A stretch of DNA of 64,000 bases from Manihot esculenta (lineage: Eukaryota > Streptophyta > Magnoliopsida > Malpighiales > Euphorbiaceae): contig NC_035176.2 in assembly GCF_001659605.2 (NCBI RefSeq), positions 21,205,890-21,269,889 on the forward strand, in the 5' to 3' direction. Every line of letters begins with the position of its first letter. Position 1 is the first letter of the stretch. Positions 23,618-34,071 of the stretch are shown here, one piece after another. A model generated the notes under the pieces. That model was not told the origin of the DNA. It ran no database searches and worked only from the letters and a program-made list of their open reading frames with translations. A program made the translations under genes and the position numbers.

Positions 23618-24095
23618 TGATGATTCAAATTTTGTATTCGCATCAACAGATGCCTCATTACTAATTCAGTAGTGGATAGTTATTTAGTAGTGGGTAGTGG
23701 CATAGATTATGAGTCTAGCATAGTAGTGCGTAGTGCCAAAGATCATAAGTTTTTATTTATTTTCTTTTTCTAATTGGGGTACGCTGCCTTAGGGTATATA
23801 AAGCATCTCTTTTCATATTGTGTACAGATTATCAATTATTCAATTTAATTACTTTACACGATTCTCCTTTAAGAGCTTGAGGGAGATTTTGGCTCTTGAC
23901 ATTGCATCACGAATAAGGTTTGATACTAACTTGTATTGTTCTTATTATTGCTGCTCTTAAAATCAATCAGTTATAAGTGTTTCTAATTGCATGTTAATTA
24001 AGGGTGATTTAGATTGGGAAATTATTTTCTAAACGAAGTTCTTTTAACTAGGATATGTGTCGTTTCAGTCTCTGATAGGCTGGGGTTCCGCATCA
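23618..24095 (+). repeat. 5' LTR of element X
   Basis: The 3' edge is firm: ccgcatca followed two bases later by the primer site. The 5' edge is inferred from the tgatgattca start at 23618, which partly mirrors the ...gcatca end. Length would be about 478 bases, normal for this lineage. A TATA box (tatataaa) lies at 23795-23802. The second LTR is not in the window, so the 5' edge could not be checked by comparison. Confidence 0.6.
23795..23802 (+). promoter_or_regulatory. TATA box in the X LTR
   Basis: The tatataaag sequence, about 300 bases before the LTR end, fits a retrotransposon promoter position. Confidence 0.55.
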
Positions 24096-24097
24096 AT

Positions 24098-24109
24098 TGG
24101 TATCAGAGC
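24098..24109 (+). other. Primer binding site of X (tRNA-Met type)
   Basis: TGGTATCAGAGC, two bases after the LTR end. It is complementary to the 3' end of initiator tRNA-Met, the usual primer of plant gypsy chromoviruses. Confidence 0.85.
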
Positions 24110-25062
24110 TAGGCTTAGTGATAATTTATTAACTATCATTTGCATCTTTGTATTCAATTTTGTGTTCATTATTCAGTGAATATATCACTTTGGTTATTTG
24201 GTGTATGTTCTTCAATTTTTTTGTGATCTTTCCGTTTAGGATACATATTAGAGTTGAATTTATTGTTTAGTTGTTGTTCAAATCGAATTTTACCCTAAAT
24301 TCTTGTTCAGGCCGAGTTACTATCTTTAGTGATTTGGTTTCTTCCCTAATTCATATGCTACTACTCTAATACACTTAAAATAATATTTCTAGTGTTTTAC
24401 TTCTGTCCATATAAAAAAATACAAAAAAGAAGAAAAAAAATATGTAACTTTGGGTCAATTACTGAAATTTCATTCTAATATTGATACCTATTGATCTATT
24501 GATATAAATCATATTTCATATACATTGAACATATTTATGGGCTTAGGATTCAAAATACATATTTGGGGTAGGTTTAGGGCCAATTTGAGTAGTATTTTCA
24601 CAAAATAGTTGTACTTAATACCTATTATTTTAAGTATCTTTTTTGTTTGCTTGCTTTGAATTGTTTTTGTTGAGTCAATATTAATATCAATTAACCTAGG
24701 ATTGCATGCTTAGGGAAAATTCCGTGTTAAGCACATCTGTCTCGTTAATTTTGATTTTTAGTTTGTCAATTTGGTGTCTTTTTATCTGTTAGTTCCTTAC
24801 ACTTAGTTTGAAAAATTGCACACTATTGAACATCTAATTACACTTAGCATACAGAATTTCACTCTTGTATGCTAAATCAATCCGTTTGTTCATTTTGGTC
24901 AGTTTGCATCTAGTATTGTTCCTATCTTTTCTTGTCAGGTCTTTCTTTTCTTTCCTTGTTATTTGAATCATACAAGCTTGACTTATTGAGTTTATATTAT
25001 GAAGTGCAATTTTGAGATACCAAGTGAGTGCTTGAACGTTAAACACGTGAATTGAGAGAATT
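24110..25062 (+). other. Leader of element X, non-coding
   Basis: AT-rich region between primer site and gag. No supported frame. Confidence 0.6.
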
Positions 25063-26100
25063 GTGAATTTTTATACAATGTTTGGACATAATACTGGTGA
25101 TACTTCTGACCTTACGCCTGACCTTAAAGTTATGTATAAAGCTTTCATGGATAGCTTTCCGAATCTAAATTTGAGAATGGATAACCTTGAGGACAACCTT
25201 AGATCTTCAAAGGGCAAGTCCAATCAGGGGGATGATGATACACATGATCCATTCTATGAAGAGGAAAATGAGGCATAATCAACCCCTTTCTAAACTAGAA
25301 GGTTCAATGATTGTGTACCCTATGTAAATAATAATATGAACTCTATAAAGATGAAGATTTCAAGCTTCAATTGTAAGACTGATATTGATGCCTATTTAAA
25401 CTGAGAGCGTAAAGTGGAGATAGTTTTTAACTATTCAGACTATTCCTACGATAAAAAGGTAAAACTTGCTACCCTTAAATTTTTAGATTATGCATTAATA
25501 TGGTGGGATGAGCTTATAAAATCTAGGAGAAGGAATAGAGAGTTACCCATTGCTACTTGAGAAGAGATGAAGCGAATCATGAGGAAGAAATATGTGCCTA
25601 CTTATTACCATAGAGATCTCCATCATCAATTGCAAAGACTTACCTAGGGATTAAAATCAATTGATGAGTATCATAAGGAGATGGAGTTTCTCCTTATCAA
25701 AGCAAACATAATGGGGAAGGAAGACCAGACTATGGCTCGTTTCTTTAGTAGTCTAAACAAGGAGATTGCTGATATGGTTGATTTGCAATCATATGTTGAT
25801 TTGGAAGACTTGGTGAACATTGCCTTAAGGTCGAAAGACAAAGAGGCCGAAGTAAATGGAGGAGTAACAGGGCTGCTAAAAACTCCAACCATAAATGGGG
25901 TTCCAAATGGAACACCAATGCTGATCCTAAAAAGTTTGATAAGTCTTAAACTCAAAAAGACACGTTACCTTCTAAATAAACATCTAACTTTCATGATAAA
26001 AATGAATAAGTCCCTACATCTAATAAGACTAGAGATATTCAGTACTTTAAATGCAAATAGCATGGGCATTATGCCAATGAGTGTGTTAATAAACATGCCA
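25063..26100 (+). pseudogene. Gag of element X (broken)
   Basis: Starts M-F-G-H-N-T-G-D-T-S-D-L and includes an acidic N-terminal part (25063-25278). A stop-ridden middle holds L-A-T-L-K-F and W-W-D-E-L. An open stretch from 25681 reads A-R-F-F-S-S-L-N-K-E-I-A-D-M-V-D-L, then Y-V-D-L-E-D-L-V-N-I-A, the C-terminal half of the Gag core. Near 26040-26090 a zinc knuckle (F-K-C-K, stop, H-G-H-Y-A-N-E-C) has lost its first Cys (Tyr) and gained a stop. Dead. Confidence 0.8.
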
Positions 26101-26105
26101 CGATA

Positions 26106-26400
26106 GTGAGGAGAGATGAGATAATCTCTGAAACTGATTCTGATTCTAATGAAATGCCACTTTTAGAAGATTGTTCTGATGTAGAGATAGAAGAATATCA
26201 TGTTCAGGGAGAGTCCTTAGTAATATTATGTACTTTAAATATTTCTATTAAAGAAGAGGGACTTGAACAGCGTGAAAACATCTTTCATGCTCGTTGTTTG
26301 ATAGGTGGTAAAGTCTATTGCATGATAATAGATTCGGATAGTCAAGTTAATTATGCTAGTACTATTTTAATTGATATATTAAGACTAGAAATTATTAAAC
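26106..26400 (+). pseudogene. Protease N-terminal part of element X
   Basis: Acidic linker, then H-A-R-C-L-I-G-G-K-V-Y-C-M-I-I-D-S-D-S-Q-V-N-Y-A-S. The active-site Asp is kept (I-I-D), but the usual following Gly residues (D-G-G-S or D-S-G-S in relatives) are changed to S-D-S. The sequence ends at the B insertion (TSD taaac, 26396-26400). Confidence 0.78.
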
Positions 26401-26578
26401 TGTAATACCCGGCTAGACTCCGGTATCGGAATTCCTACCATCCGGTGGAATCTCGGATGTCGGAGACCTCTAGAAGGGTAGAATCATGTTTTTATGAAAT
26501 GTTTTTATGTTTTAAATGATTTTAAGTGTGAATTAAATGAGTTTTTACATGAAAAATAGCTTTGGAGGAAAACCCAGG

Positions 26579-26703
26579 TTCGGCCGCCGAAAGTCAAGTT
26601 CGGCCGCCGAACATGCATGCGTTTTGGAGGCACGTTAGGCCCCCGAAAGCATGAGTGAGGGAAGTCCAGGTTCGGCCGCCGAACCTCATGTTCGGCCGCC
26701 GAA
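26579..26703 (+). promoter_or_regulatory. Upstream palindrome array of the B LTR promoter
   Basis: Four exact copies of TTCGGC-C-GCCGAA in two close pairs (20 bases start to start), ending 56 bases before the TATA box. Each is a 6+1+6 inverted repeat and contains the GCCGCC core of the GCC-box bound by plant ERF factors. The same array is found in the B 3' LTR and, with variations, in the D, E and 6043 LTRs. A role in transcription is inferred from position and repetition only. Confidence 0.6.
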
Positions 26704-26758
26704 CATTGCATGGATGCGGAGGCACATTCGGCCCCCGAACGTGGCCTGGCCAGCCACC

Positions 26759-26765
26759 TATAAAA
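26759..26765 (+). promoter_or_regulatory. TATA box of the B 5' LTR
   Basis: The cctataaaagg context is conserved in the LTRs of B (34430 in the 3' LTR), D (49875) and E. In the D 5' LTR it is changed to tataaga (45183). Confidence 0.75.
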
Positions 26766-27282
26766 GGGTCCCTTAGCCGAAAATGGGCGAGCTTTTTCTC
26801 CCCATCTCGGCCAAGGTGTGCATTCCGCCATCCTTCCCCAAATCTTGAGTTTTCCTTCCTTTTTCCATGATCTTTACAAGTTTATAACTTTGGTTTTGAA
26901 GATCTTTGAGCTTAGAACGAGTTTTGGAGCTTGGAGACCAAAAGTTGGAACTTCTCCCATCTCCAAGTTTAGATCTCCTCAACCCTCGATCTTCAAGAGG
27001 TAAGAGCCGATCTTAAGCTCAATGTATGTTTTAAACAAGTTTTATGAAGTTTTAAGGGATAGAATGCATGTTAGGGTATATGTTGAACCTATGGGTTTTT
27101 GATGACTTTTTGAACAATGTAGCTTGATTGTGTATGATTGAAGTGTTGTAGATGGGGTATATGCATGTTTGAGGCCCCTAGGAACTTGTATGCATGCTTT
27201 GGTTGAAAAATATGCATGTTTGGAAGATTTGGAGGCGAAATGTGCAAAGGGAGCCAAGTTTCTGCCCTTTGGCAGAAACCAG

Positions 27283-27475
27283 GTTCGGCAGCCGAAGGTA
27301 CTTTCGGCCGCCGAACATGGCTGGGGAGGCAGGCCTTTCGGCTGCCGAAGTTGCCCCCGAAAAGAGACTTTCGTCTCTGTCTGGCACTTTCGGCCGCCGA
27401 AGGTGCCGCCGAACCTACCTGAGTTTCGTCTCTGTCCAGGACTTTCGGCCGCCGAAGGTGCCGCCGAAAGTGCCC
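27283..27475 (+). repeat. Downstream palindrome array of the B LTR (leader part)
   Basis: Three exact TTCGGCCGCCGAA copies plus forms with the central base changed: TTCGGC-A-GCCGAA (27285) and TTCGGC-T-GCCGAA (27338). Half-site-only copies (gccgccgaa) lie between. The array sits about 500-700 bases after the TATA box, so it would be in transcribed sequence and could fold into RNA hairpins. Confidence 0.75.
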
Positions 27476-27830
27476 TATTCAGCCATTTCTTGCATGTTTT
27501 TATGTGGTGCTTTCAGGATGTTTTAGGGGGTTTTTGGGGAGTAGTTTATAGTTATGTTCAAGTATGTTTGGTCCCTCATTTGAGTCCACCTGTGTAGGTT
27601 TGGACCTGAGGAACCGCGGACCCCAGCAGTGAGTTCAGCTGCTTCGGTGTTGTCAGAGTCAGCCAGAGGTGAGTGGAACTATAACTTAATCTTTTAAATT
27701 AAATGCTTTATCATGTTTCATGCATCATGATTATGCAATAGGATGATTGCATTAGTTTTCACGAATATGCCGCATTGCATAAATTGTTGTTGTTGTGGGT
27801 GAATGTCGGATGACCCAGTTAGTCCAAGAC

Positions 27831-27956
27831 AGGAAGACCAGGCCCCATGCTACAGGCCTGGCACAGAGTAAACAAGTCCAGGCCCCAGTCTACAGGCCTG
27901 GCACAGAGTAAGCAAGTCCAGGCCCCAGTCTACAGGCTTGGCACAGAGTAAGGAAA
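27831..27956 (+). repeat. Minisatellite in the B 5' LTR
   Basis: About three units of 40 bases (core ccaggccccagtctacaggc, then ctggcacagagtaag). Copies in the 3' LTR lie at about 35502-35627. A related fourth unit is found near 28060-28090. Confidence 0.8.
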
Positions 27957-28713
27957 GACCAGGATTCCATCCTATGGTCTAGCACGGTTATGGGACTTGA
28001 AGACCAGGAGCCAGAGGAGGCCCTGGGAATATGGTAAGTAATGTATGTTCTGACAGGAAAGACCAGGACCCCATTCTACAGGCCTGGCACAAAGTTAACT
28101 TGGACTAATTGGTGACGAGTTCACCCAACCCTTATGTGAATTGTTTGTGTTATGATGCATTTCATAGAGCATAGTGTTAATGTGTTTTAATAGCTCTACT
28201 CACTGGGCTTTTAGCTCACCCCTCTCCCTTTACCCCCAGGCTTGCAGGTACAGTATAGTGCGGGAGTCCGGATAGAGTAAAGAAGTCATGCTTATGTAAT
28301 AGCTAGAAATGGACATGATCAAATTGTAATGTAAAAGTACAGTGTAGTTATGTAATGAGATTCATGGATGTTAGTGGTGTGCTTGACCATAGACTGTTGT
28401 ATCCCTTTTTATTACATGATCTTAGAGATTTTATGATATTTATGTAAACCAGCTCAACACAGGTTATGTTACCCCTTTGAGGGCACAGATGAGATCCCAC
28501 AGAGGGATCAATGTTATGTTAATGCTTATGCACAGGTTGAGTTTGGTTGATGTTCATGGAAAGAAAAGTTTTAATTTTTATGCATGTTGTTGATCATGTA
28601 TGGGATTATACAGGATTACAGGTTTTATGTCAGGCTTGCTACGGGTCCCGGCGGCCTTAAGTCGACCCGGATCCTAGCGCCGGTAACGGTCCGATTTTCG
28701 GGTCGTTACAGAA

Positions 28714-28725
28714 TGGTATCAGAGC
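28714..28725 (+). other. Primer binding site of B (tRNA-Met)
   Basis: TGGTATCAGAGC, three bases after the 5' LTR end. Confidence 0.93.
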
Positions 28726-28979
28726 CCTAGGTTCATATGGTCGGACCTAGAGTGTCAGGCTTATGGATGTTATAGAAGGTCAAGCACAATAGGAAAAGAT
28801 CATGTCCACTAGGATAGGATGTGGAGTCCTGTCTTGCATGATGATGTGAAATGCCATGATTTTATGCATGTGCATTAATGATATGCTATGATATGTGATG
28901 AGGGTTCATGTGTGCCCACATGAACCATACGATGCTAATGCTTGCTTGATGTGTACTGGTTTCTTTTTCAGAAAACAGG

Positions 28980-31900
28980 ATGAGAGGAACTCGTCGGTCA
29001 GCAAGATTGACTGGAGTACCACCTGAGGATGAGGGCATGAGCGCCCGTCCTCCAGCATTGCCTAGGGCAATGTCAAGCAGGTCCAACAGGGACAGAGTAG
29101 CAAGAGACCCTAGAAGGTCTTTGGATCTGGGTAGAAGCAAGTCAGTCAGAGGAACAGTTCAGGGAGGAGCGTCAGAGGATATGGGGGATGATATGGACGT
29201 AGAACAGAGGAGGGATGGCAGTTTGGGAGTCAGTATGTCAGAAGAAGGGATGGGAGAATCCCAAGGAGGCACTCAGGCCTCGGGATTTGTACAGCCACCT
29301 CACTACCCACATTTCTCACAACATCCCGGGTATTCGATGGGAGGTACATCGGATTACCCCAGTTTCACCCCTTATCCCACACAGATGCCATACCCACCAT
29401 ACTACCCACCCTACTCTCAGTATCCAATGTATCCACCTCCACCCTACCATCCAAATCCAGCAAACCCTACCTCAGAAAATGTTGTACCACCTCCACCACC
29501 TGCAGAACCAGCTGCCCCAGTTGCTCAACCACCTAGACCTAGCTCAGCCAGTGGGAGCAAGGTTAAGATGACAGACTATATGAAGCTGGGTGCTCCCCAG
29601 TTTGAGACCGGTGGTGATCCGTTCGTGTACTTGGAGCGGGTCAAGGCAATTACAGATGAGATAGGGGCGGATGACAGTAGAGCCATTCAGATGGCCGGGT
29701 TCACGCTTAAGTGCAAAAAGGCACGGGAGTGGTTCAAAAATTATGTGAACCCGAGAGTGGACAACATGACTTGGGAAGAGTTTGCAAACGAGTTTGCAGG
29801 ATGGGCTTTCCCTGATAGTTCAAGGGAATTGAAGATGATAGAATTCGAGCAGTTGAGGCAAACTGATGACATGAGTGTAGACGAATATACTGACAGGTTT
29901 ATGGAGTTGCTGCCATTTGCAGGGCAAGATCTTAACACAGACCAGAAAAAGTCGAGGAGGTATATCATGAAGCTCCATCCCAGGTATTCCTCCTTGGTAC
30001 AGTCAGCAGATAGAGAGAGTTTTCATGCCATAGTAGACATGGCTAGGAGAATGGAGGCTAGTGCCATCATTCAGGGGACAGTTAAGCAGACAGTGGCACA
30101 AGCTTCTGGTTCTAAAACTCCGGGAGGGGGAAGGGTAGATCCCTCTACCTTGAGTGCAGCAGCTTCAGGCAGTAAGAGATGGGGTAAACCCAAGGGTAAA
30201 AAGAATAAGTTCTGGAACAAGGTCAAATCTAGTCTGGGATTTGGGAGTGGCTCAAGCTCTGGTGCGGATAATACAGTTTGTGCGAGGTGTGGTAGACCAC
30301 ACAAGGGAGTATGTCGGTTTGGGGCGAATGTCTGTTTCAGATGTGGTCAGGAGGGGCATATAGCTAGAGATTGTCCAAGAGCGGCCCCAATGGCTCGGTC
30401 CCAGCAGACAGCTTCAGGCAGTGTAGCGCAGCCAGCAGCTCCAGCCATGACTCAGGCCAGTGGCAGAGGCAGAGGGAGAGGAGCAGCCTCTTCTTCAGCG
30501 GGTTTCAGAGGTGAAGGTCCATCAGCCCCAGCACGGATCTTCACAATGACACAGCAAGAGGCAGATGCATCTAACACCGTGGTGGCAGGTAACTTAATTA
30601 TTGGTTGTTCAGATGTATATGCCTTGATGGACCCTGGTGCATCTCATTCATTTATTGCTCCGAGAGCCGTCCAGAGGTTGGGGTTGATGATCTCTGAGTT
30701 AGAGTGTCCTCTCTGGGTCAGTGGACCCAAGTGTGATCCATCAGTGGCAGAGTCAGTCTGTCAGTGTAGTCCTGTGTTCGTTGAGGGGAGATGCATGTCC
30801 GCCGACCTTGTGGTTCTAGATTTGACAGATTTTGACGTCATTCTAGGGATGGACTGGTTATCTACCCATGGTGCTACCTTGGACTGCAGGGACAAGGTAG
30901 TCAGGTTCAGAGGTCAGGATGGATCAGAGGTTGTCTTCAGAGGAGACAGGAGAGGTACACCTAGAGGTATGATCTCGGCTCTTCAGGCTCGTAGGTTGCT
31001 TAGGAGGGGATGTCAGGGGTATTTGGCTCATGTGAGAGAGCTAAATAGTCAGGTTAGAGAGCCCGCCTCAGTGCCAGTGGTTAGAGAGTACTTAGATGTG
31101 TTCCCAGACGAACTGCCAGGTTTACCACCTGCTAGGGAGATAGAGTTCGAGATAGAACTGATGCCTGGAACCCGACCGATCTCTATCCCTCCCTACAGGA
31201 TGGCGCCAGCAGAATTGAAAGAGTTGAAGGAGCAGTTACAGGAACTGGTAGACAAGGGCTTCATCCGACCGAGTACCTCACCTTGGGGTGCTCCAGTGTT
31301 GTTTGTGAGAAAGAAGGATGGATCCCTTAGGCTTTGTATCGACTACAGGCAGTTGAACAAAGTCACTACCAAGAACAAGTACCCATTGCCAAGGATCGAC
31401 GATCTATTCGACCAGCTAGCAGGAGCGGGTTGTTTCTCTAAAATAGATCTGAGGTCCGGGTATCATCAGTTGAGGATCAGGGAAGAGGATGTACCAAAGA
31501 CAGCTTTCAGGACCAGATATGGGCATTTTGAGTTCCTTGTGATGCCGTTCGGGTTAACTAACGCCCCTGCAGCATTCATGGATCTCATGAATAGAGTGTT
31601 TAGCCAGTACCTGGATCACTTCGTTATTGTCTTCATAGATGATATCTTAGTGTATTCCAGGAATGCAGAGGAGCATGCCCATCATCTGCGGTTGGTTCTA
31701 CAGACCTTGAGGGAACATGGCTTGTATGCCAAGTTCTCTAAGTGTGAGTTCTGGCTAAGGAGCATTTCGTTCTTGGGGCATGTAGTGTCAGAGAATGGGA
31801 TTGAGGTAGACCCCAAGAAGACAGAGACTGTGGCTAACTGGCCTAGACCCACTTCAGTGACAGAGATCAGGAGTTTCTTGGGTTTGGCAGGTTACTACAG

Positions 31901-33974
31901 GAGGTTCGTTCAGGACTTCTCAAAGATAGCAGCTCCTCTAACCAGACTAACCAGGAAGAATCAGAAGTTTCTGTGGACCGACCAGTGCGAGGAAAGTTTT
32001 GAAGAGCTTAAGAAGAGGTTGACTTCAGCACCAGTTTTAGCTCTGCCATCTAGTGGAGAGGACTTTACAGTCTTTTGTGATGCGTCCCGTGTGGGACTGG
32101 GTTGTGTGCTTATGCAGAATGAGAGGGTGATTGCTTACGCTTCTAGGCAGCTAAAGAAGCATGAGTTGAATTACCCCACACATGACCTTGAGATGGCAGC
32201 AGTAATCTTTGCGCTCAAGATGTGGAGGCACTACCTCTATGGGGTAAAATGTGAGATCTTTACAGATCATAAGAGCCTGCAGTACATCTTGAGTCAGAGG
32301 GATCTGAATTTGAGACAGAGGAGATGGGTAGAGTTGCTGAGTGACTATGATTGCAAGATCCAGTACCATCCGGGTAAGGCGAATGTCGTGGCAGACGCCC
32401 TAAGCCGGAAGTCACTAGGCAGTCTATCCCACATCACGGCAGAAAGGAGACCGGTGGTGAAGGAGTTTTACAAGCTCATTGAGGAAGGTCTACAGATGGA
32501 GTTATCTGGTACAGGTGCCTTGGTCGCTCAGATGAGAGTGACACCCGTGTTTCTGGAGCAGGTGGCCCAGAAACAGCATGAGGACCCAGAGTTAGTGAAG
32601 ATTGCCAGGACTGTTCAGTCAGGCAAGGACAGTGAGTTCAGATTCGACAATAAGGGGATCCTCCGCTATGGGAGTCGACTTTGTGTACCAGATGACATTG
32701 GGCTAAAAGGAGACATTATGAGAGAGGCTCATAATGCGAGATACAGCATTCACCCCGGAGCCACCAAGATGTATCAAGATCTGAAGAAGGTTTATTGGTG
32801 GCCAGCTATGAAGAGAGAAGTGGCACAGTTCGTGTCAGCCTGCGAAGTATGTCAGAGGGTGAAGCTGGAACATCAGAAGCCGGCTGGGATGCTTAACCCG
32901 CTACCTATTCCAGAGTGGAAATGGGAAAATATAGCTATGGACTTCGTAGTGGGGTTACCGGCAGCGTCCAACAGATTGGACTCCATATGGGTGATTGTGG
33001 ACAGACTCACCAAATCTGCTCACTTCATCCCTGTCAGGAGTGGCTACTCTGTGGACAAGTTGGCGCAGGTGTATGTAGATGAGATAGTCAGACTGCATGG
33101 GGTCCCTGTTTCTATAGTGTCAGATAGAGGGCCCCAGTTCACCTCCAGATTTTGGCGGAGTCTGCAGAATGCCATGGGCACTAGGTTGGATTTCAGTACT
33201 GCCTTCCACCCCCAGACTGATGGACAGTCAGAAAGGACCATCCAGACTATCGAGGATATGCTCAGAATGTGTGTGCTGGACTTTGGCGGTTCTTGGCGGC
33301 AGCATCTACCTTTGGTGGAGTTTGCCTACAATAACAGCCATCATGCTAGCATCGGGATGGCTCCATATGAAGCTTTATATGGAAGGAAGTGCAGATCACC
33401 TGTTTGCTGGGAAGAGGTAGGAGAGAGGTCCTTAGCAGGACCCGAGCTAGTAGAGATCACCAGCAGGGTGGTGCCCATGATCAGAGAAAGAATCAAAACA
33501 GCTGCAAGCAGACAGAAGAGTTATGCAGACATCCGCAGAAGGCTAATAGAGTTTCAGGAGGGGGATTTGGTATTGCTCAAGGTGTCTCCAATGAAAGGAG
33601 TGGTTCGGTTCGGGAAAAAGGGTAAGCTGGCCCCGCGGTACATCGGACCCTTCGAAGTCTTGGAAAAGATTGGGAATGTATCGTACAAGCTGGACTTACC
33701 TGCTTCTATGGCAAGAATCCACCCGGTTTTCCATGTTTCTATGTTGAGAAAATTCGTGTCAGATCCGGGCAAGGTTCTTAGTGAGCCTGATGTGGAGATC
33801 CAAGAGGATCTAACCTATGTTGAGCAGCCAGTACGGATCCTAGACACCCAGATCAGGAAGCTGAGAAACAAGGAAATTCCGATGGTGAAAGTCCTGTGGA
33901 ACCACCACAATATGGAAGAATGCACCTGGGAGACACGGGAGTCTATGCTCCGGCAATATCCTCATCTCTTTTAA
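28980..33974 (+). CDS. Gag-Pol polyprotein of element B, intact, with chromodomain
   Basis: A single open frame of 1664 residues. Gag: basic N-terminus, Pro/Tyr-rich tract (about 100-165), Gag core (about 195-370), a CX2CX3HX3C knuckle-like motif ([12 protein letters not shown]), then the standard CX2CX4HX4C knuckle at 452-465. Protease: active site D551-P-G-A-S. Reverse transcriptase: F-I-D-D at 885-888. RNase H: first Asp 1034. Integrase: zinc ligands H1251, H1258, C1288, C1291; catalytic D1321, D1382, E1418 (35 residues between the last two); GPF module near 1556. The C-terminus (about 1615-1664) is a chromodomain-like [14 protein letters not shown] segment. Known: such chromodomains steer integration to chromatin marks. 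No frameshift separates Gag and Pol. All key residues are present, so it could be active. Confidence 0.97.
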   Translation: MRGTRRSARLTGVPPEDEGMSARPPALPRAMSSRSNRDRVARDPRRSLDLGRSKSVRGTVQGGASEDMGDDMDVEQRRDGSLGVSMSEEGMGESQGGTQASGFVQPPHYPHFSQHPGYSMGGTSDYPSFTPYPTQMPYPPYYPPYSQYPMYPPPPYHPNPANPTSENVVPPPPPAEPAAPVAQPPRPSSASGSKVKMTDYMKLGAPQFETGGDPFVYLERVKAITDEIGADDSRAIQMAGFTLKCKKAREWFKNYVNPRVDNMTWEEFANEFAGWAFPDSSRELKMIEFEQLRQTDDMSVDEYTDRFMELLPFAGQDLNTDQKKSRRYIMKLHPRYSSLVQSADRESFHAIVDMARRMEASAIIQGTVKQTVAQASGSKTPGGGRVDPSTLSAAASGSKRWGKPKGKKNKFWNKVKSSLGFGSGSSSGADNTVCARCGRPHKGVCRFGANVCFRCGQEGHIARDCPRAAPMARSQQTASGSVAQPAAPAMTQASGRGRGRGAASSSAGFRGEGPSAPARIFTMTQQEADASNTVVAGNLIIGCSDVYALMDPGASHSFIAPRAVQRLGLMISELECPLWVSGPKCDPSVAESVCQCSPVFVEGRCMSADLVVLDLTDFDVILGMDWLSTHGATLDCRDKVVRFRGQDGSEVVFRGDRRGTPRGMISALQARRLLRRGCQGYLAHVRELNSQVREPASVPVVREYLDVFPDELPGLPPAREIEFEIELMPGTRPISIPPYRMAPAELKELKEQLQELVDKGFIRPSTSPWGAPVLFVRKKDGSLRLCIDYRQLNKVTTKNKYPLPRIDDLFDQLAGAGCFSKIDLRSGYHQLRIREEDVPKTAFRTRYGHFEFLVMPFGLTNAPAAFMDLMNRVFSQYLDHFVIVFIDDILVYSRNAEEHAHHLRLVLQTLREHGLYAKFSKCEFWLRSISFLGHVVSENGIEVDPKKTETVANWPRPTSVTEIRSFLGLAGYYRRFVQDFSKIAAPLTRLTRKNQKFLWTDQCEESFEELKKRLTSAPVLALPSSGEDFTVFCDASRVGLGCVLMQNERVIAYASRQLKKHELNYPTHDLEMAAVIFALKMWRHYLYGVKCEIFTDHKSLQYILSQRDLNLRQRRWVELLSDYDCKIQYHPGKANVVADALSRKSLGSLSHITAERRPVVKEFYKLIEEGLQMELSGTGALVAQMRVTPVFLEQVAQKQHEDPELVKIARTVQSGKDSEFRFDNKGILRYGSRLCVPDDIGLKGDIMREAHNARYSIHPGATKMYQDLKKVYWWPAMKREVAQFVSACEVCQRVKLEHQKPAGMLNPLPIPEWKWENIAMDFVVGLPAASNRLDSIWVIVDRLTKSAHFIPVRSGYSVDKLAQVYVDEIVRLHGVPVSIVSDRGPQFTSRFWRSLQNAMGTRLDFSTAFHPQTDGQSERTIQTIEDMLRMCVLDFGGSWRQHLPLVEFAYNNSHHASIGMAPYEALYGRKCRSPVCWEEVGERSLAGPELVEITSRVVPMIRERIKTAASRQKSYADIRRRLIEFQEGDLVLLKVSPMKGVVRFGKKGKLAPRYIGPFEVLEKIGNVSYKLDLPASMARIHPVFHVSMLRKFVSDPGKVLSEPDVEIQEDLTYVEQPVRILDTQIRKLRNKEIPMVKVLWNHHNMEECTWETRESMLRQYPHLF

Positions 33975-34034
33975 GGTTAGTCTTTACGTGTTTTACGTGT
34001 ATGATATGTTGTATGCCTTGCATGTGCTAGTGAG

Positions 34035-34056
34035 GAACATTCGGGGACGAATGTTC
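34035..34056 (+). repeat. Stem-loop before the polypurine tract of B
   Basis: Perfect inverted repeat with arms GAACATTCG and CGAATGTTC around a 4-base loop (GGGA), ending just before the polypurine tract. The identical sequence is at 49479-49500 (D) and, reversed, at 56478-56499 (E). Confidence 0.85.
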
Positions 34057-34058
34057 TT

Positions 34059-34071
34059 AAGGGGGGGAGAA
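34059..34071 (+). other. Polypurine tract of B
   Basis: aagggggggagaa directly before the 3' LTR; the primer for plus-strand cDNA synthesis. Confidence 0.9.

Larger units (their letters stand above)
26401..28710 (+). repeat. 5' LTR of element B
   Basis: Starts tgtaatacccgg and ends gggtcgttaca. TATA box tataaaa at 26759-26765. Seven exact TTCGGCCGCCGAA copies lie at 26579, 26599, 26671, 26691, 27303, 27389 and 27444. A 40-base tandem array lies at 27831-27956. The LTR holds several open frames on both strands, but these come from the GC-rich palindromes and are not credible genes. Confidence 0.97.

Noticed and set aside
23618..26400. Treating the 23618-26400 piece as a separate element from 36382-38419 and 53100-54195
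   Set aside because: The protease and RNase H reading resumes in order on the far side of each TSD-bounded insertion, so one split element explains all pieces.
26579..26703. Regular short repeats that look like a CRISPR array
   Set aside because: Unequal spacing, no spacer diversity, location in an LTR of a plant element, and no cas genes.
27169..27597. Open frames of 68-146 codons inside LTRs on both strands, repeated in each copy (also near 34840-35268, 45633-45974, 50287-50628, 55376-55841, 62985-63469)
   Set aside because: They track the GC-rich palindromes and half-sites, which read open in several frames at once (V-R-R-P-N / A-A-E-P type text). No known domain, and shared frames exist only because the LTRs are copies.
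28714..28725. tRNA-like matches next to LTRs
   Set aside because: These are primer binding sites complementary to a tRNA 3' end, not tRNA genes.
28980..33974. A pararetrovirus (caulimovirus-like) integration
   Set aside because: The Gag-protease-RT-RNase H-integrase order, flanking LTRs, TSD, tRNA-Met primer site and chromodomain place it in Ty3/gypsy; no movement protein is present.
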